Translations under genes and position numbers: made by a program
NCBI GenBank assembly: GCA_003211695.1
Contig: QCSA01000010.1
Location: 1-45,701 of the forward strand
Direction: 5' to 3'
DNA length: 45,701 nt
Source of the DNA: Pelagibacteraceae bacterium AG-464-P07
GTDB taxonomy: Bacteria > Pseudomonadota > Alphaproteobacteria > Pelagibacterales > Pelagibacteraceae
In this document: piece by piece, positions 35,932 through 44,577 of the stretch
How the letters are laid out: each line of letters starts with the position of its first letter
How positions within the stretch are numbered: position 1 is the stretch's first letter
Notes under the pieces: model-generated
The model's input: only the letters and a program-made list of their open reading frames with translations
Database searches by the model: none
Told to the model about the DNA's origin: nothing

Positions 35932-37293
35932 CTACGCTATCTTAGGTAAAGCTTCTAAGGCCTTATTTACTTCAGCTTCATTATAAACATCTTCAGCAAG
36001 TTTATTTTCAAAATAATCAGAATAAGCTTTCATATCAAAATGACCATGTCCACATAAGTTGAAAAGAATAGTTTTTGATTTGCCATTCTTTTTACATTCA
36101 ATAGCTTCATCTATCGCACCTTTAATTGCATGTGTTGCTTCGGGTGCTGGTACAATACCTTCAACATTTGCAAATTTTACACCAACATCAAAGCACTCTT
36201 TTTGTCCAAAAGCTTTTGCATCGATAATTCCTAATTCTTTTAAATGACTAACCATTGGAGCCATACCGTGATATCTCAAACCTCCAGAATGCGTAGCAGG
36301 AGGTATAAATGACGAACCTAGGGTATGCATTTTGACCAAAGGTGTAAGATTACCCGTGTCTCCAAAATCGTAAGCGTATTTGCCTTTTGTTAAAGAAGGA
36401 CAAGATCTTGGTTCACATGCAATAACTTTTATATTTTTTTTATCTCGAAATTTTTTACCAATAAATGGAAAAGCTAATCCTGAAAAATTGCTTCCACCAC
36501 CAGTGCAACCAACTATTATATCGGGATAATCTCCCGCCATTTCCATCTGTTTTATCGCTTCATTGCCGACAACAGTTTGATGCATTAATACATGATTTAA
36601 AACACTTCCTAGAGAATATTTAGTAGTATCTTTTTGCGCAGCCATTTCAATAGCTTCTGATATGGCTATTCCGAGACTACCAGTGTTATTTGGATCTTTT
36701 TTAAGAATTGCCTTTCCTGTATTGGTTTCATTTGAAGGGCTTGCAACACATCTTGCTCCATATGTTTGCATTAATAACTTTCGATATGGTTTTTGTTCAA
36801 AACTGACCTTTACCATGTAGACATCTAGATCTATTTTAAAAAGTGAACAAGCTAAAGCAAGCGAACTCCCCCATTGTCCAGCTCCGGTTTCTGTTATGAT
36901 TTTTTTTGTACCCTCTTCTTTATTATAAAAAGCTTGGGCTACAGCTGTGTTTGGTTTATGACTTCCTGTGGGACTCACACCTTCATATTTGTAATATATT
37001 TTTGCTGGCGTATCTAAATTTTTTTCAAGTTTTTTTGCCCTAAACAACGGTGATGGCCTCCACTGTTTATATATTTCTCTAACTGGTTCAGGAATCTCAA
37101 TTTCTCTTTCTTGAGATACCTCTTGTCCAATTAACGCCATAGGAAATAATGGTGCTAAGTCATCTGGACCTATAGGTTTATGCGTGCCAGGATGTAATGG
37201 TGGCGCTAGTGGTTTTGGTAGATCAGCCGCGATATTATACCAGGTCTTAGGTATTTGATTTTCTTCTAATAAATACTTAATTTTATCACTCAT
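35932..37293 (-). CDS. trpB2: TrpB2-type tryptophan synthase beta subunit
   Basis: The product has 453 residues, longer than TrpB1 (about 400). The N-terminal extension with LAPPLHPGTHKPIGPDDL, the PLP lysine K113 in SPTGSHKPNTAVAQ and the phosphate site CTGGGSNFSG are TrpB2 features. It makes tryptophan from indole without needing TrpA; characterised TrpB2 enzymes prefer O-phospho-L-serine to serine. No trpA or other trp gene is nearby. It heads a minus-strand unit trpB2-DUF1015-serC-serA, which supports phosphoserine as co-substrate. Confidence 0.93.
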   Translation of the reverse strand: MSDKIKYLLEENQIPKTWYNIAADLPKPLAPPLHPGTHKPIGPDDLAPLFPMALIGQEVSQEREIEIPEPVREIYKQWRPSPLFRAKKLEKNLDTPAKIYYKYEGVSPTGSHKPNTAVAQAFYNKEEGTKKIITETGAGQWGSSLALACSLFKIDLDVYMVKVSFEQKPYRKLLMQTYGARCVASPSNETNTGKAILKKDPNNTGSLGIAISEAIEMAAQKDTTKYSLGSVLNHVLMHQTVVGNEAIKQMEMAGDYPDIIVGCTGGGSNFSGLAFPFIGKKFRDKKNIKVIACEPRSCPSLTKGKYAYDFGDTGNLTPLVKMHTLGSSFIPPATHSGGLRYHGMAPMVSHLKELGIIDAKAFGQKECFDVGVKFANVEGIVPAPEATHAIKGAIDEAIECKKNGKSKTILFNLCGHGHFDMKAYSDYFENKLAEDVYNEAEVNKALEALPKIA

Positions 37294-37574
37294 AATTATT
37301 TGTAATTTGACTACATAAAAAAAAAAAAATCAATAACAAAATAGAATTAGAAATAGGTTAGTGGATACTTTTTTCATAAATTATCTCTTTTTTTTGTCAA
37401 GCTTCCGTAGCTAAGATAAAAGATTCAAAAAAAGTAAAATTAATTTCTGTTACCACAGATTGAAAGAACAAAGTAGGAATGTTTTAAAGTTTATCCACCT
37501 TTGGTTTAGATTGTTTTGTAAATTACATAACGTATAAAGATAGTTTTTTCATTTACTTAAAAAAATAATTTTTT

Positions 37575-38849
37575 TTAAAAATAACATTTCAATTCTAAAT
37601 AATATTTATCAGATAATCTACCAAACTCACTTTGTATATTTGGATTCTGCCAGTCAGTACCATTAGGTCTATCTCCTATATTGATCTGGCCACCCGCTAT
37701 GAAATCTACATTCTCTGTTATTGATTGAACAAATGAAAAATTGTGCTGATGAGAAGAATCAGCCCAAGCTAACTTAGCGTCGTATCGACCTATTAGTAAT
37801 GGATTAAAGTCGTAGCTTAATGACACTCCACTAAGATGGTCGTTTAGTGAAGTACTCACTCCATTTTTATAACGAATATCAGAGGCATCTAGATTATTAG
37901 AATCTCCTATTCCGTTAAATAAATGTTCCGCTGTAATTTGTAGACTGTTGTTGAAACGATAATTAACACCTAAAACATTCATTAAATAATTTTTGAGTAA
38001 ATTTCCTTGATACGATCCTGGCATCAAAATTTTCTCCGATCCCCATAGGTAAGTCATTTCATCATAAAAATTAACGGAGCCTATTTCGCCATCTATTTCA
38101 ATTCCAATACGATGTCCTTCAGGTTCTCTTTTATACAACAATGCATAATCCGTATCTTGTACAGTCGTATAACCTCTTAACAGTAAACCCACTTCTTCTT
38201 CCAATCCCAACCGTTGGTAAGATTGCGCAGCAGTATTTTCTAAATAACTTCCAGATTGTGTTAGTGTTTTCTGTTTATTGATAACCATATTTACACCACC
38301 AAGATTACTGATTGCTTTATCTAATCTTAGAGCATCTATGCCAGCTTTGTATTCTTGGTTAAGATATGGCTCTCCATAATAATCAAAAAGATTCCAAAAG
38401 AAAGGTTTGCCAAAACTAACTGCAAGCCTACCAAAATGAATATCTAAATCTTGTGCTGCAAATTTAATATTAGCTCGATCAAGATAATAATAGGCCGCTT
38501 GATCGGTATCGGTTTTCTTTGTCCAATTATCATCGAGATCAACAAACAACATCGATGTATCTCTGTCGGTAACTCCAGTGTAAATATTAGAGTAATCATA
38601 CGCTTGTACAGCGTGTAGTTCATATGAATACTCATTATGACTATCCGATTCAATAATAATACGAGCCACTGATGAAAAATCTCGTGCTATATCTTTATCA
38701 AAATAGGGCGCGAAACTATAATTGTCATAAAGTTTATAACCAGTTTGAATACTTCCGCTAATATCTATTAAGGAATCTTGCGCGAAAGATCGAAAGGGTA
38801 AAAAAATTAGAGCGATTAATAGAATCTTTATATATTTATATAAAAACAT
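37575..38849 (-). CDS. outer-membrane beta-barrel protein of the Lol-like operon
   Basis: The product has 424 residues. A signal peptide (1-23, ending SFA-QD) is followed by alternating polar/hydrophobic strands and a C-terminus YYLELKCYF ending in Phe, the BAM-recognition signature of outer-membrane barrels. No named porin family is certain. It is the last gene of the five-gene operon, 12 bp after the ATPase gene. A dedicated barrel next to a LolCDE-like exporter suggests it receives or inserts the exported substrate at the outer membrane; this is inference. Confidence 0.75.
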   Translation of the reverse strand: MFLYKYIKILLIALIFLPFRSFAQDSLIDISGSIQTGYKLYDNYSFAPYFDKDIARDFSSVARIIIESDSHNEYSYELHAVQAYDYSNIYTGVTDRDTSMLFVDLDDNWTKKTDTDQAAYYYLDRANIKFAAQDLDIHFGRLAVSFGKPFFWNLFDYYGEPYLNQEYKAGIDALRLDKAISNLGGVNMVINKQKTLTQSGSYLENTAAQSYQRLGLEEEVGLLLRGYTTVQDTDYALLYKREPEGHRIGIEIDGEIGSVNFYDEMTYLWGSEKILMPGSYQGNLLKNYLMNVLGVNYRFNNSLQITAEHLFNGIGDSNNLDASDIRYKNGVSTSLNDHLSGVSLSYDFNPLLIGRYDAKLAWADSSHQHNFSFVQSITENVDFIAGGQINIGDRPNGTDWQNPNIQSEFGRLSDKYYLELKCYF

Positions 38850-38861
38850 TAATAATAAAAA

Positions 38862-39587
38862 TTATCTTTTTGTATATTTTTCTATATTTTCCGAAGATAT
38901 CTGTTCATTGGTAATTTTGCCATCCTTCAGGACAATAACTTTTTTTGCAAATTTTATTACCGCAGGATCATGAGTTGAAAACAGAAAAGTTGTTTTGTTA
39001 TTTTTATTTAATGTTTCCATTAACTCCAATAGCGATTGGGCCGTTTCTGAATCAACATTAGCTGTTATCTCATCAGCCAATACCAATAATGGATCAGAAA
39101 CAACTGCGCGAGCAATTGCAACTCGTTGTTGTTGGCCACCACTTAATTCACGAGGAAATCTATGTTCAAGACCTTCCAAACCCATTTCTTGAAAAAAATG
39201 CATGACTTTTTCTTTTCGTTGAGAAATTGGTATCTCTTGTAGCATTAACACATATTCTGCATTTTCATAAGCAGTCAAAACGGGAAGTAAATTATAATTT
39301 TGGAATACAAACCCAATATGATTGCGACGTATGATGCTTAAAGCCTTATTTGATAAAGTATTAAAGTCTTTACCATTAAAATTTACTTCCCCACTTGTCG
39401 CTTTATCTAGGCCGCCAATGATGTTTAGTAGAGTACTTTTCCCACTACCTGAAGGACCCATCATTACTGAAAAATCACCTTCAAGTATATTTAATTCAAT
39501 TCCTTGCAAGGCTTTTGTTATAACTTTTCCATGACCGTAATTCTTTATAACATTACGTAAAGATACAATTTCTTTTTTTGTATTCAT
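38862..39587 (-). CDS. ABC transporter ATP-binding protein (LolD/MacB type)
   Basis: The product has 241 residues. Walker A is GPSGSGKST, the Q-loop is in VFQNYNLLP, the signature is LSGGQQQR, Walker B is LLVLADEITANVD and the H-loop is FSTHD. These place it in the mechanotransducing type VII (MacB/LolD/FtsE) group, which uses cytoplasmic ATP hydrolysis to drive periplasmic movements. It overlaps the permease gene upstream by 4 bp, so it is made with the two FtsX-type permeases. Confidence 0.93.
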   Translation of the reverse strand: MNTKKEIVSLRNVIKNYGHGKVITKALQGIELNILEGDFSVMMGPSGSGKSTLLNIIGGLDKATSGEVNFNGKDFNTLSNKALSIIRRNHIGFVFQNYNLLPVLTAYENAEYVLMLQEIPISQRKEKVMHFFQEMGLEGLEHRFPRELSGGQQQRVAIARAVVSDPLLVLADEITANVDSETAQSLLELMETLNKNNKTTFLFSTHDPAVIKFAKKVIVLKDGKITNEQISSENIEKYTKR

Positions 39588-40837
39588 GTAGATCTCAATA
39601 CATCAGTAATTGAAATACGTGATATTAAATATATTGGTAAAATACTTAGTAATTGAACTGCAAGAAAGAAAAAAATGCTGATTTGTAAAATCAGAGGGAT
39701 GGAAAATAAAGGTGTAATGATTGTATCCATTCCAAATCCTCCTACAGTCATATCTTCTGCTTTACCTCCAACTACATCCATCATGTCATAGCCTTCCGTC
39801 CATTTTGCGATACCAACACCCAACAAAGATCCTAAGGGACAAGCAATGAGTCCGAATAATATTGTTTCGATAAAAATTTGAAGTTTCAGTTCTATTGGTT
39901 GTGTTCCAATTGCCAATAGAGAGGCGAACTCCCTTCTGCGCTCAAGAGTTGACATTAAGATAGTGCTAAACATAGTAAAAAGCACAATGACAACCAGCAA
40001 AACCATAATGGATGAAATAGCAGTTCTATCCATACGAATTGTCGTTGCTACATCGGGCATTATTTGCTGCCAAGATAAAAACACTCCATTTTTTTTCGCT
40101 AGTGTTTTCTGCATTTCTTGAAGAAAGCGCTCGTGAGTATCAGGATTTTTTACAATAATACCTAACTGTGAAACATCATTGCTACTTAAACCTGCAACCA
40201 TTCTAGCAATGTCGATATCACTTTGTACAAAATGACCATCAATCTCTTTAGATCCAGTTTTAAAAATGCCTTTGACACGAAATAATTCCTCGATTAATTC
40301 ACCCTTAATATCGTTTGTAGTAAAAACAAATTTTTTCCCAACGTTGACATTGAGACTTTCTGCTAATTTGCTCCCCACGATAACCCAGCGACCATCTCCT
40401 TCTGATAAATATTCTCCTTCGACAATGGATTCTGGTAAATAAGAAATTGTAATTTCTTTTGATGGTTCTATCCCCATTAAAGATATTCCAACAGAACCTT
40501 TGGCTGTATGAGCTACACCCTGTAAATTTACTATTTGTTTTGTTAATAAAACTTCATCATTATTATTTAAAGATTTATTAATTACTTGGATATCATCCAC
40601 CCAAAGATCATTAGAAGGTGAATTACGATAGTTGACATGTTCGTAAGTTACATGTCCTGCCATTAAACGCGCTACATCATCAACAAGTCCAGCGTAAAAT
40701 CCCCACGCAATACATACAAAAAAAGTTGGGATTCCTGTGCCAATTAAAATAGAAAACAATGAAATTAATGTACGTCTTTTATTGCGCCAAATACTGAGCC
40801 ACCCAATTTTTATGATCATTAATAATTTAGATTTCAT
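39584..40837 (-). CDS. FtsX/LolE-type ABC permease
   Basis: The product has 417 residues. One helix near the N-terminus (after WRNKRRTLISL) is followed by a periplasmic MacB_PCD-type domain (about 45-280) and three C-terminal helices, the LolC/LolE/MacB arrangement. RREFASLLAIGTQPIELKLQ is the usual FtsX coupling segment. It overlaps the other permease gene by 4 bp. With that paralogue it should form a heterodimer, as LolC and LolE do. Confidence 0.9.
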   Translation of the reverse strand: MKSKLLMIIKIGWLSIWRNKRRTLISLFSILIGTGIPTFFVCIAWGFYAGLVDDVARLMAGHVTYEHVNYRNSPSNDLWVDDIQVINKSLNNNDEVLLTKQIVNLQGVAHTAKGSVGISLMGIEPSKEITISYLPESIVEGEYLSEGDGRWVIVGSKLAESLNVNVGKKFVFTTNDIKGELIEELFRVKGIFKTGSKEIDGHFVQSDIDIARMVAGLSSNDVSQLGIIVKNPDTHERFLQEMQKTLAKKNGVFLSWQQIMPDVATTIRMDRTAISSIMVLLVVIVLFTMFSTILMSTLERRREFASLLAIGTQPIELKLQIFIETILFGLIACPLGSLLGVGIAKWTEGYDMMDVVGGKAEDMTVGGFGMDTIITPLFSIPLILQISIFFFLAVQLLSILPIYLISRISITDVLRST

Positions 40838-42054
40838 GGTTTATAATGAATGGCCTCCACGGGTTTAATACGAGCTGCAATGCTTGCTGGATATATTGAT
40901 GATAAAATACATACTAACATCAATAACACAACTGGGAGAAAAACAATCCCTGCAGAAACACTTGCTTTCCAAATTGGATCCATAACCACTCCCCCAAAAG
41001 ACATATTCCCGGCGCCGGTAACATCAAATCCAAATTTTTGAAAATATAAAGCTCCACTTAATCCAACAACTACACCAATGACTGAGGCAATAATTGTCAG
41101 CAATAATGACTCTAAGGATACCTGTTTTAAAATTCGCCAGGGTGTTGTTCCAATTGCTCTAATGATTCCAAATTCTCTCATCCGGTCATATGTTGACATG
41201 ATCATTGTGTTCATTAATCCAAGGCTTGCGGCAATACCAAATATTAAACTAAACAAGGTCCGCATAAAAACAATCATTTTTTCTGTCATCAAAGCAATGG
41301 TTGGCATCAGTTGCTGCCAAGTTTTTACATCTAAGCCTGTTGTCTTGGCAGATACAAGTTTTTGTATTTCTTCGGACTCAAGCCTTCCCTTTGAATTTAA
41401 AGCAATTTCATGAATTAAATTATTGGTAGAAAATAAAATATCAAAATCTTCTCTTAAAATCATAGCAGCTCCTCTATCAATGTTATCAGCCATATTTTTT
41501 AATATGCCTGCAACATAAAAAAGTTCATTACCTAACGAACCATCGGCGCCTTGAACAAACACTACCAATTCTGTTCCTATATCCGCTGCTATTGAGCTTG
41601 CTAACTTTCTGCCTAATACAATCTTATTTAAAGATGTATTAGTTAAAAAGTTTCCTTTATCAATGTGGTTAGCAAAATCAAAATGCTGAAGTTCCGACTC
41701 TGGGTTAATTCCCCAAAACTGCGTACCTGCTGATTTTGTTCCTGAAGAAATTAATCCAAATCCATAGCTTCGTTCGACCAAACCGATGTTATTTTCTTTT
41801 GCAACAGAATGTATTTCTTTTATATTTTGTAGTGATTTATATATTGAACGATCATCAAGATAGCCCTTGGCATGAACCTGCACCTCGCCAATAATTAAAT
41901 CCGTCGTAGTAAATTTAGCCTTTTCAATCAATCCCACAATCATAGATTGAAAAACAATTAAAGCAGCAATGCATAAAGCTACAGCTGAGATTGTAACATT
42001 AGTCCTTGTTGGATTACGCCACAAGTTACGCCAACTGAGTTTTATTATTTTCAT
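40834..42054 (-). CDS. FtsX/LolC-type ABC permease
   Basis: The product has 406 residues, with the same four-helix layout as its neighbour: LSWRNLWRNPTRTNVTI at the N-terminus, periplasmic domain at about 45-270, then YDRMREFGIIRAIGTTPWRIL and three helices. It differs in sequence enough to be an ancient duplicate. True LolC needs a hook loop to receive LolA; I could not identify one with confidence. It lies 17 bp after the LolA-like gene. Confidence 0.9.
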   Translation of the reverse strand: MKIIKLSWRNLWRNPTRTNVTISAVALCIAALIVFQSMIVGLIEKAKFTTTDLIIGEVQVHAKGYLDDRSIYKSLQNIKEIHSVAKENNIGLVERSYGFGLISSGTKSAGTQFWGINPESELQHFDFANHIDKGNFLTNTSLNKIVLGRKLASSIAADIGTELVVFVQGADGSLGNELFYVAGILKNMADNIDRGAAMILREDFDILFSTNNLIHEIALNSKGRLESEEIQKLVSAKTTGLDVKTWQQLMPTIALMTEKMIVFMRTLFSLIFGIAASLGLMNTMIMSTYDRMREFGIIRAIGTTPWRILKQVSLESLLLTIIASVIGVVVGLSGALYFQKFGFDVTGAGNMSFGGVVMDPIWKASVSAGIVFLPVVLLMLVCILSSIYPASIAARIKPVEAIHYKP

Positions 42055-42071
42055 AAACTTTTTTACATTCC

Positions 42072-42827
42072 TTATTGTTGTAAATTACGTAAAGAAAAAA
42101 AATCATCATTAATTGGTAAATCAAATTGAATTTTTTTCCATTGAATGGCTGTTGACTCACCTGGTTCATCAACTGGAATCATTGACATCTGAGTTGGCAT
42201 CATCTTACCGCTCATCATTTGAATATTTGTAAAATTTAGTGTACGAGAAAGTTGTAAATCTTCATCATAATAAATTATATGTAATGGAATAAAATCATCA
42301 CGATAAACGATCACTTCTACTTTGCCCCAAACAACTGCTGCGTCCTTTTTTGGATAACATGAAATTTCTACAATATTTTTTTCCTCTCTTTCTCCTTCGT
42401 AGGTAATAGAAAAAGTATAATCTTTAACCATACGTGATTGTTTGACCAGGTCATCATTAGTAAAGTGTGATCCCATCCAAGAAGATGCCATCATGGATGA
42501 GGGAATTTTAACAACTCGCTTAACCTTAGGCATGTAGTTCCAAACATTATTGTCAACACGAAGTGTAGTAAGGCCTTTTTCTTTTTTTGGCTTTAATACT
42601 CTGATCAAATGCCTATCATCTCCTTTGGACCATTGCTCTAACGTAAGAGTTCTTTGCCAATTCGTTGTAGTCACTGATAAGGTAAGAGTGCCGTAACTTG
42701 TATTTGAACGATAAAGATCATCAACGCTATCAAGAATTTTTTCAGGATTTAGATTTGATGCAAAAGCAAAGCTGGAAAGAAAAACTTTAAATAATACACA
42801 AGTAGCAATAATAGTTAATCTCATCAT
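42072..42827 (-). CDS. LolA-like outer-membrane lipoprotein-sorting protein
   Basis: The product has about 251 residues from the ATG at 42827. A signal peptide (ending FAFA-SN) is followed by a LolA/LolB-type beta-sheet domain: LIRVLKPKKEKGLTTLRVD, NVWNYMPKVKRVVKIP and SHFTNDDLVKQSR are typical of the COG2834/LolA_like group. These proteins carry lipoproteins or lipids across the periplasm but are distinct from classical LolA. It is the first gene of the operon. A TTG seven codons upstream is less likely than the double ATG. Confidence 0.85.
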   Translation of the reverse strand: MMRLTIIATCVLFKVFLSSFAFASNLNPEKILDSVDDLYRSNTSYGTLTLSVTTTNWQRTLTLEQWSKGDDRHLIRVLKPKKEKGLTTLRVDNNVWNYMPKVKRVVKIPSSMMASSWMGSHFTNDDLVKQSRMVKDYTFSITYEGEREEKNIVEISCYPKKDAAVVWGKVEVIVYRDDFIPLHIIYYDEDLQLSRTLNFTNIQMMSGKMMPTQMSMIPVDEPGESTAIQWKKIQFDLPINDDFFSLRNLQQ

Positions 42828-42912
42828 AGTAGAAAACTGATCTAACAATATACTTATAATTGTAATCCATAATAAGCAAATTGATATTAATCAATGCATC
42901 TTCTCTGATATT

Positions 42913-43077
42913 TTACTCTAACAAAAAATTTCGGGAAAGTAGCTTCGTGCATTTCTTAGATATAAAACTATATCCAATGCTCATCCCTTCAATCTGAAAG
43001 TCGCTGATATCATCCGCTAAGGATGGGGTTTGGAGGGTGAAGAAGAGGAGGAAAAGGTATATGGATAAACATTTCAT
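42913..43077 (-). pseudogene. truncated copy of the secreted DIRDFQIEG paralogue family
   Basis: From the ATG at 43077 the frame gives 54 residues. The signal peptide (MKCLSIYLFLLFFTLQTPSLA) and the mature start DDISDFQIEGMSIG match the intact gene at 44007-44573 closely. After SIGYSF the sequence no longer resembles the family and soon stops, so only the 5' end survives. It occupies the second-gene position of its array unit, as 44007-44573 does in the other unit. Confidence 0.65.
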
Positions 43078-43097
43078 GGGTTTTCTAGCTTCAACAA

Positions 43098-43124
43098 AGG
43101 GCACGGGCTTATGAGAATTGTGGG
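43098..43124. repeat. partial third copy of the array spacer end
   Basis: AGGGCACGGGCTTATGAGAATTGTGGG matches the last 25 or so bases of the two 135-bp spacers (43975-43999 and 45406-45430) with several changes. It lies between the stop of the 43134 gene and the truncated copy, showing that the array once held at least one more unit boundary here. Confidence 0.5.
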
Positions 43125-43133
43125 TGATAATTT

Positions 43134-43727
43134 TTAATAATTGTCTTCAAAAAATTTTTGAAATTCAGAACTATTAATAACAACATTTAATGCATCCCAT
43201 AAACCTGTTTTTTCTAATTCATCACTCCAATTCGAACAGTAAACTCTTATTATTTCTAAGGGTTTAATTTCAAAGAATATGCCTTCAGCATAAGATTTTC
43301 CAGTCTTATCATTGGGATAATAAGTTTTTGGGTCGTCTATTTTATTTGCTCTTGGTAAAAATTCTTCAATATCTTTAACAACTAATTTTTGTTTTTTTTT
43401 ACAATCATTATAATTACCTTTAAAATAAATTAATCCTGTGAGGCTAGTCAATTTGTATTTATTATCATCAGGTTTCCAGCCAACTTTGACTCCATCATAT
43501 AATTCAAATTTAGGAAGCTTGTAAAAAAGTAATTCTGCAAATTTATTATTTTTATAGTAAAAAATTTCTGCATCCTTTTTGGCTTGATCAAATTCAGATT
43601 CAGTAAAATGATCAAACAAACTATCACCAATGCTAATCCCTTCAATCTGAAAGTCTCGGATATCATCCGCCTGGGATGGGGCTTGCAACATTAAGACTGT
43701 AATTAATATTGTCAGTAGCTTTTTCAT
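43134..43727 (-). CDS. secreted protein of an uncharacterised tandem paralogue family (copy 1)
   Basis: The product has 197 residues from the ATG at 43727. A signal peptide ends ...APSQA before DDIRDFQIEG, so the mature protein should be periplasmic or secreted. The mature part shares ISIGDSL, a Cys pair (DCKKK and VYCSNWSD) and an acidic/aromatic C-terminus with the copies at 44007 and 44578. No known domain is recognised. A longer frame to 43883 exists, but its 52 extra residues run through the spacer, so the later ATG is the true start. A degenerate tRNA-Arg 3' half lies upstream. Confidence 0.8.
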   Translation of the reverse strand: MKKLLTILITVLMLQAPSQADDIRDFQIEGISIGDSLFDHFTESEFDQAKKDAEIFYYKNNKFAELLFYKLPKFELYDGVKVGWKPDDNKYKLTSLTGLIYFKGNYNDCKKKQKLVVKDIEEFLPRANKIDDPKTYYPNDKTGKSYAEGIFFEIKPLEIIRVYCSNWSDELEKTGLWDALNVVINSSEFQKFFEDNY

Positions 43728-43860
43728 GCAAAAATTATACCTCAAAATTGGGACGCAATACAGAACGCAGTCATCTTGCAATTTCTTACTTTTTGCAAAA
43801 AATAAATATTGTAAACAAACAAAACGATGTAAAACGAGATCATTCGTATACCCAATACCT

Positions 43861-43909
43861 CGCATTTCTAAACCGAGGGTCACAAGTTAGAATCTTGTAG
43901 GGCGCGCCA
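43861..43909 (+). pseudogene. degenerate tRNA-Arg(TCT) 3' half (copy B)
   Basis: This fragment contains the anticodon loop TTTCTAA, the 3' anticodon strand ACCGA, a T-arm ACAAG-TTAGAAT-CTTGT, the 3' acceptor strand and CCA (43907-43909). The 5' acceptor and D-arm are missing, and the 5' anticodon strand (TCGCA) no longer pairs at two positions. The T-arm differs from copy C yet still pairs. It is a remnant, not a functional tRNA. Confidence 0.75.
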
Positions 43910-43999
43910 ATTCTAGAGCATATATCCAATATTTGTCGCTCTCCTGTCATACTGAAGAAAGAAATTAGACCACAGGGCACGAGATTATGAGGGCTGTGC
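43865..43999. repeat. 135-bp duplicated spacer with tRNA remnant (copy B)
   Basis: This copy aligns without length change to 45296-45430. Shared blocks include TTTCTAAACCGAGGGTCA, AGGGCGCGCCA, TTCTAGAGCATA, CTCCTGTCA and GATTATGAGGGC. It separates two units of the paralogue array. Both flanks carry family members in the same orientation, so the unit arose by tandem duplication. Confidence 0.8.
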
Positions 44000-44006
44000 G
44001 TGGTTA

Positions 44007-44573
44007 TTAGTATGCATCATCTATTAAAAAATTTACAAATTCAATTAGTCTAACGCCAACTCTTAAATGATCTGTCGACTCATAACTTTTTGAATAGTCA
44101 TAGCAACCTATGAATACCTCATCTTCTTTATCATTTAATAATGCGTAATCTGTTACAGTTCCTTCTGGATCATCATTGTGTTTATAAACGTACTTACCAT
44201 AATCTTTCAACTCAGGTAATGCTTCTTTAATCTCTAGATAAATAGTTTTTGCTTTTTCATAACATTCCTCAATATTACTTCTATATTCAATTGAAGCAGA
44301 AACAGACTTGACTTTATACTGTTTATCATCTGTTAAAAAACTCACATATAATTTATCATATGTCTCAAGTTTTTTATTAAACAATGCAGTTGTATATTTT
44401 TTATTTTTATACCAATCCTGCATTCCATCTTTAATTTCTTTTTTGTTAAAAAAATCTAATAAGCTATCACCAATGCTTATACCTTCTATTTGAACATCTC
44501 TTATATCATCAGCCCAGGATGGAGCTTGGAGGGTGAAGAGGAGGAGAAAGAGGTATAGAGATAAACGTTTCAT
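44007..44573 (-). CDS. secreted protein of the tandem paralogue family (copy 2)
   Basis: The product has 188 residues from the ATG at 44573, just after the stop of the upstream paralogue (44578). The signal peptide MKRLSLYLFLLLFTLQAPSWA precedes DDIRDVQIEGISIGDSLLDFF. The conserved cysteines lie in EECYEK and FIGCYDYSK. Its signal sequence differs from copies 1 and 3 and matches the truncated copy at 42913, so the array has two subtypes in alternating order. An upstream ATG at 44597 would overlap the previous gene and lengthen the signal region without need. Confidence 0.8.
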   Translation of the reverse strand: MKRLSLYLFLLLFTLQAPSWADDIRDVQIEGISIGDSLLDFFNKKEIKDGMQDWYKNKKYTTALFNKKLETYDKLYVSFLTDDKQYKVKSVSASIEYRSNIEECYEKAKTIYLEIKEALPELKDYGKYVYKHNDDPEGTVTDYALLNDKEDEVFIGCYDYSKSYESTDHLRVGVRLIEFVNFLIDDAY

Positions 44574-44577
44574 GAAT

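Noticed and set aside
37359-37500. DnaA-box-like TTATCCACC (37491) and GTGGATAC (37361) in the gap before trpB2, suggesting an origin
   Set aside because: Both differ from the DnaA box, there are only two, and no origin-linked genes are near. The gap is more simply the trpB2 promoter region and the 3' flank of an unrelated operon.
43728-43883. N-terminal extension of the copy 1 paralogue to an upstream start at 43883
   Set aside because: The extra 52 residues run into the duplicated spacer carrying the tRNA fragment and would bury the signal peptide. The ATG at 43727 gives a normal signal sequence aligned with copy 3.
43709-43900. Plus-strand 63-codon frame over the array spacer
   Set aside because: It crosses the tRNA remnant and the signal-peptide region of copy 1 on the other strand and has no homologous frame in copy C.
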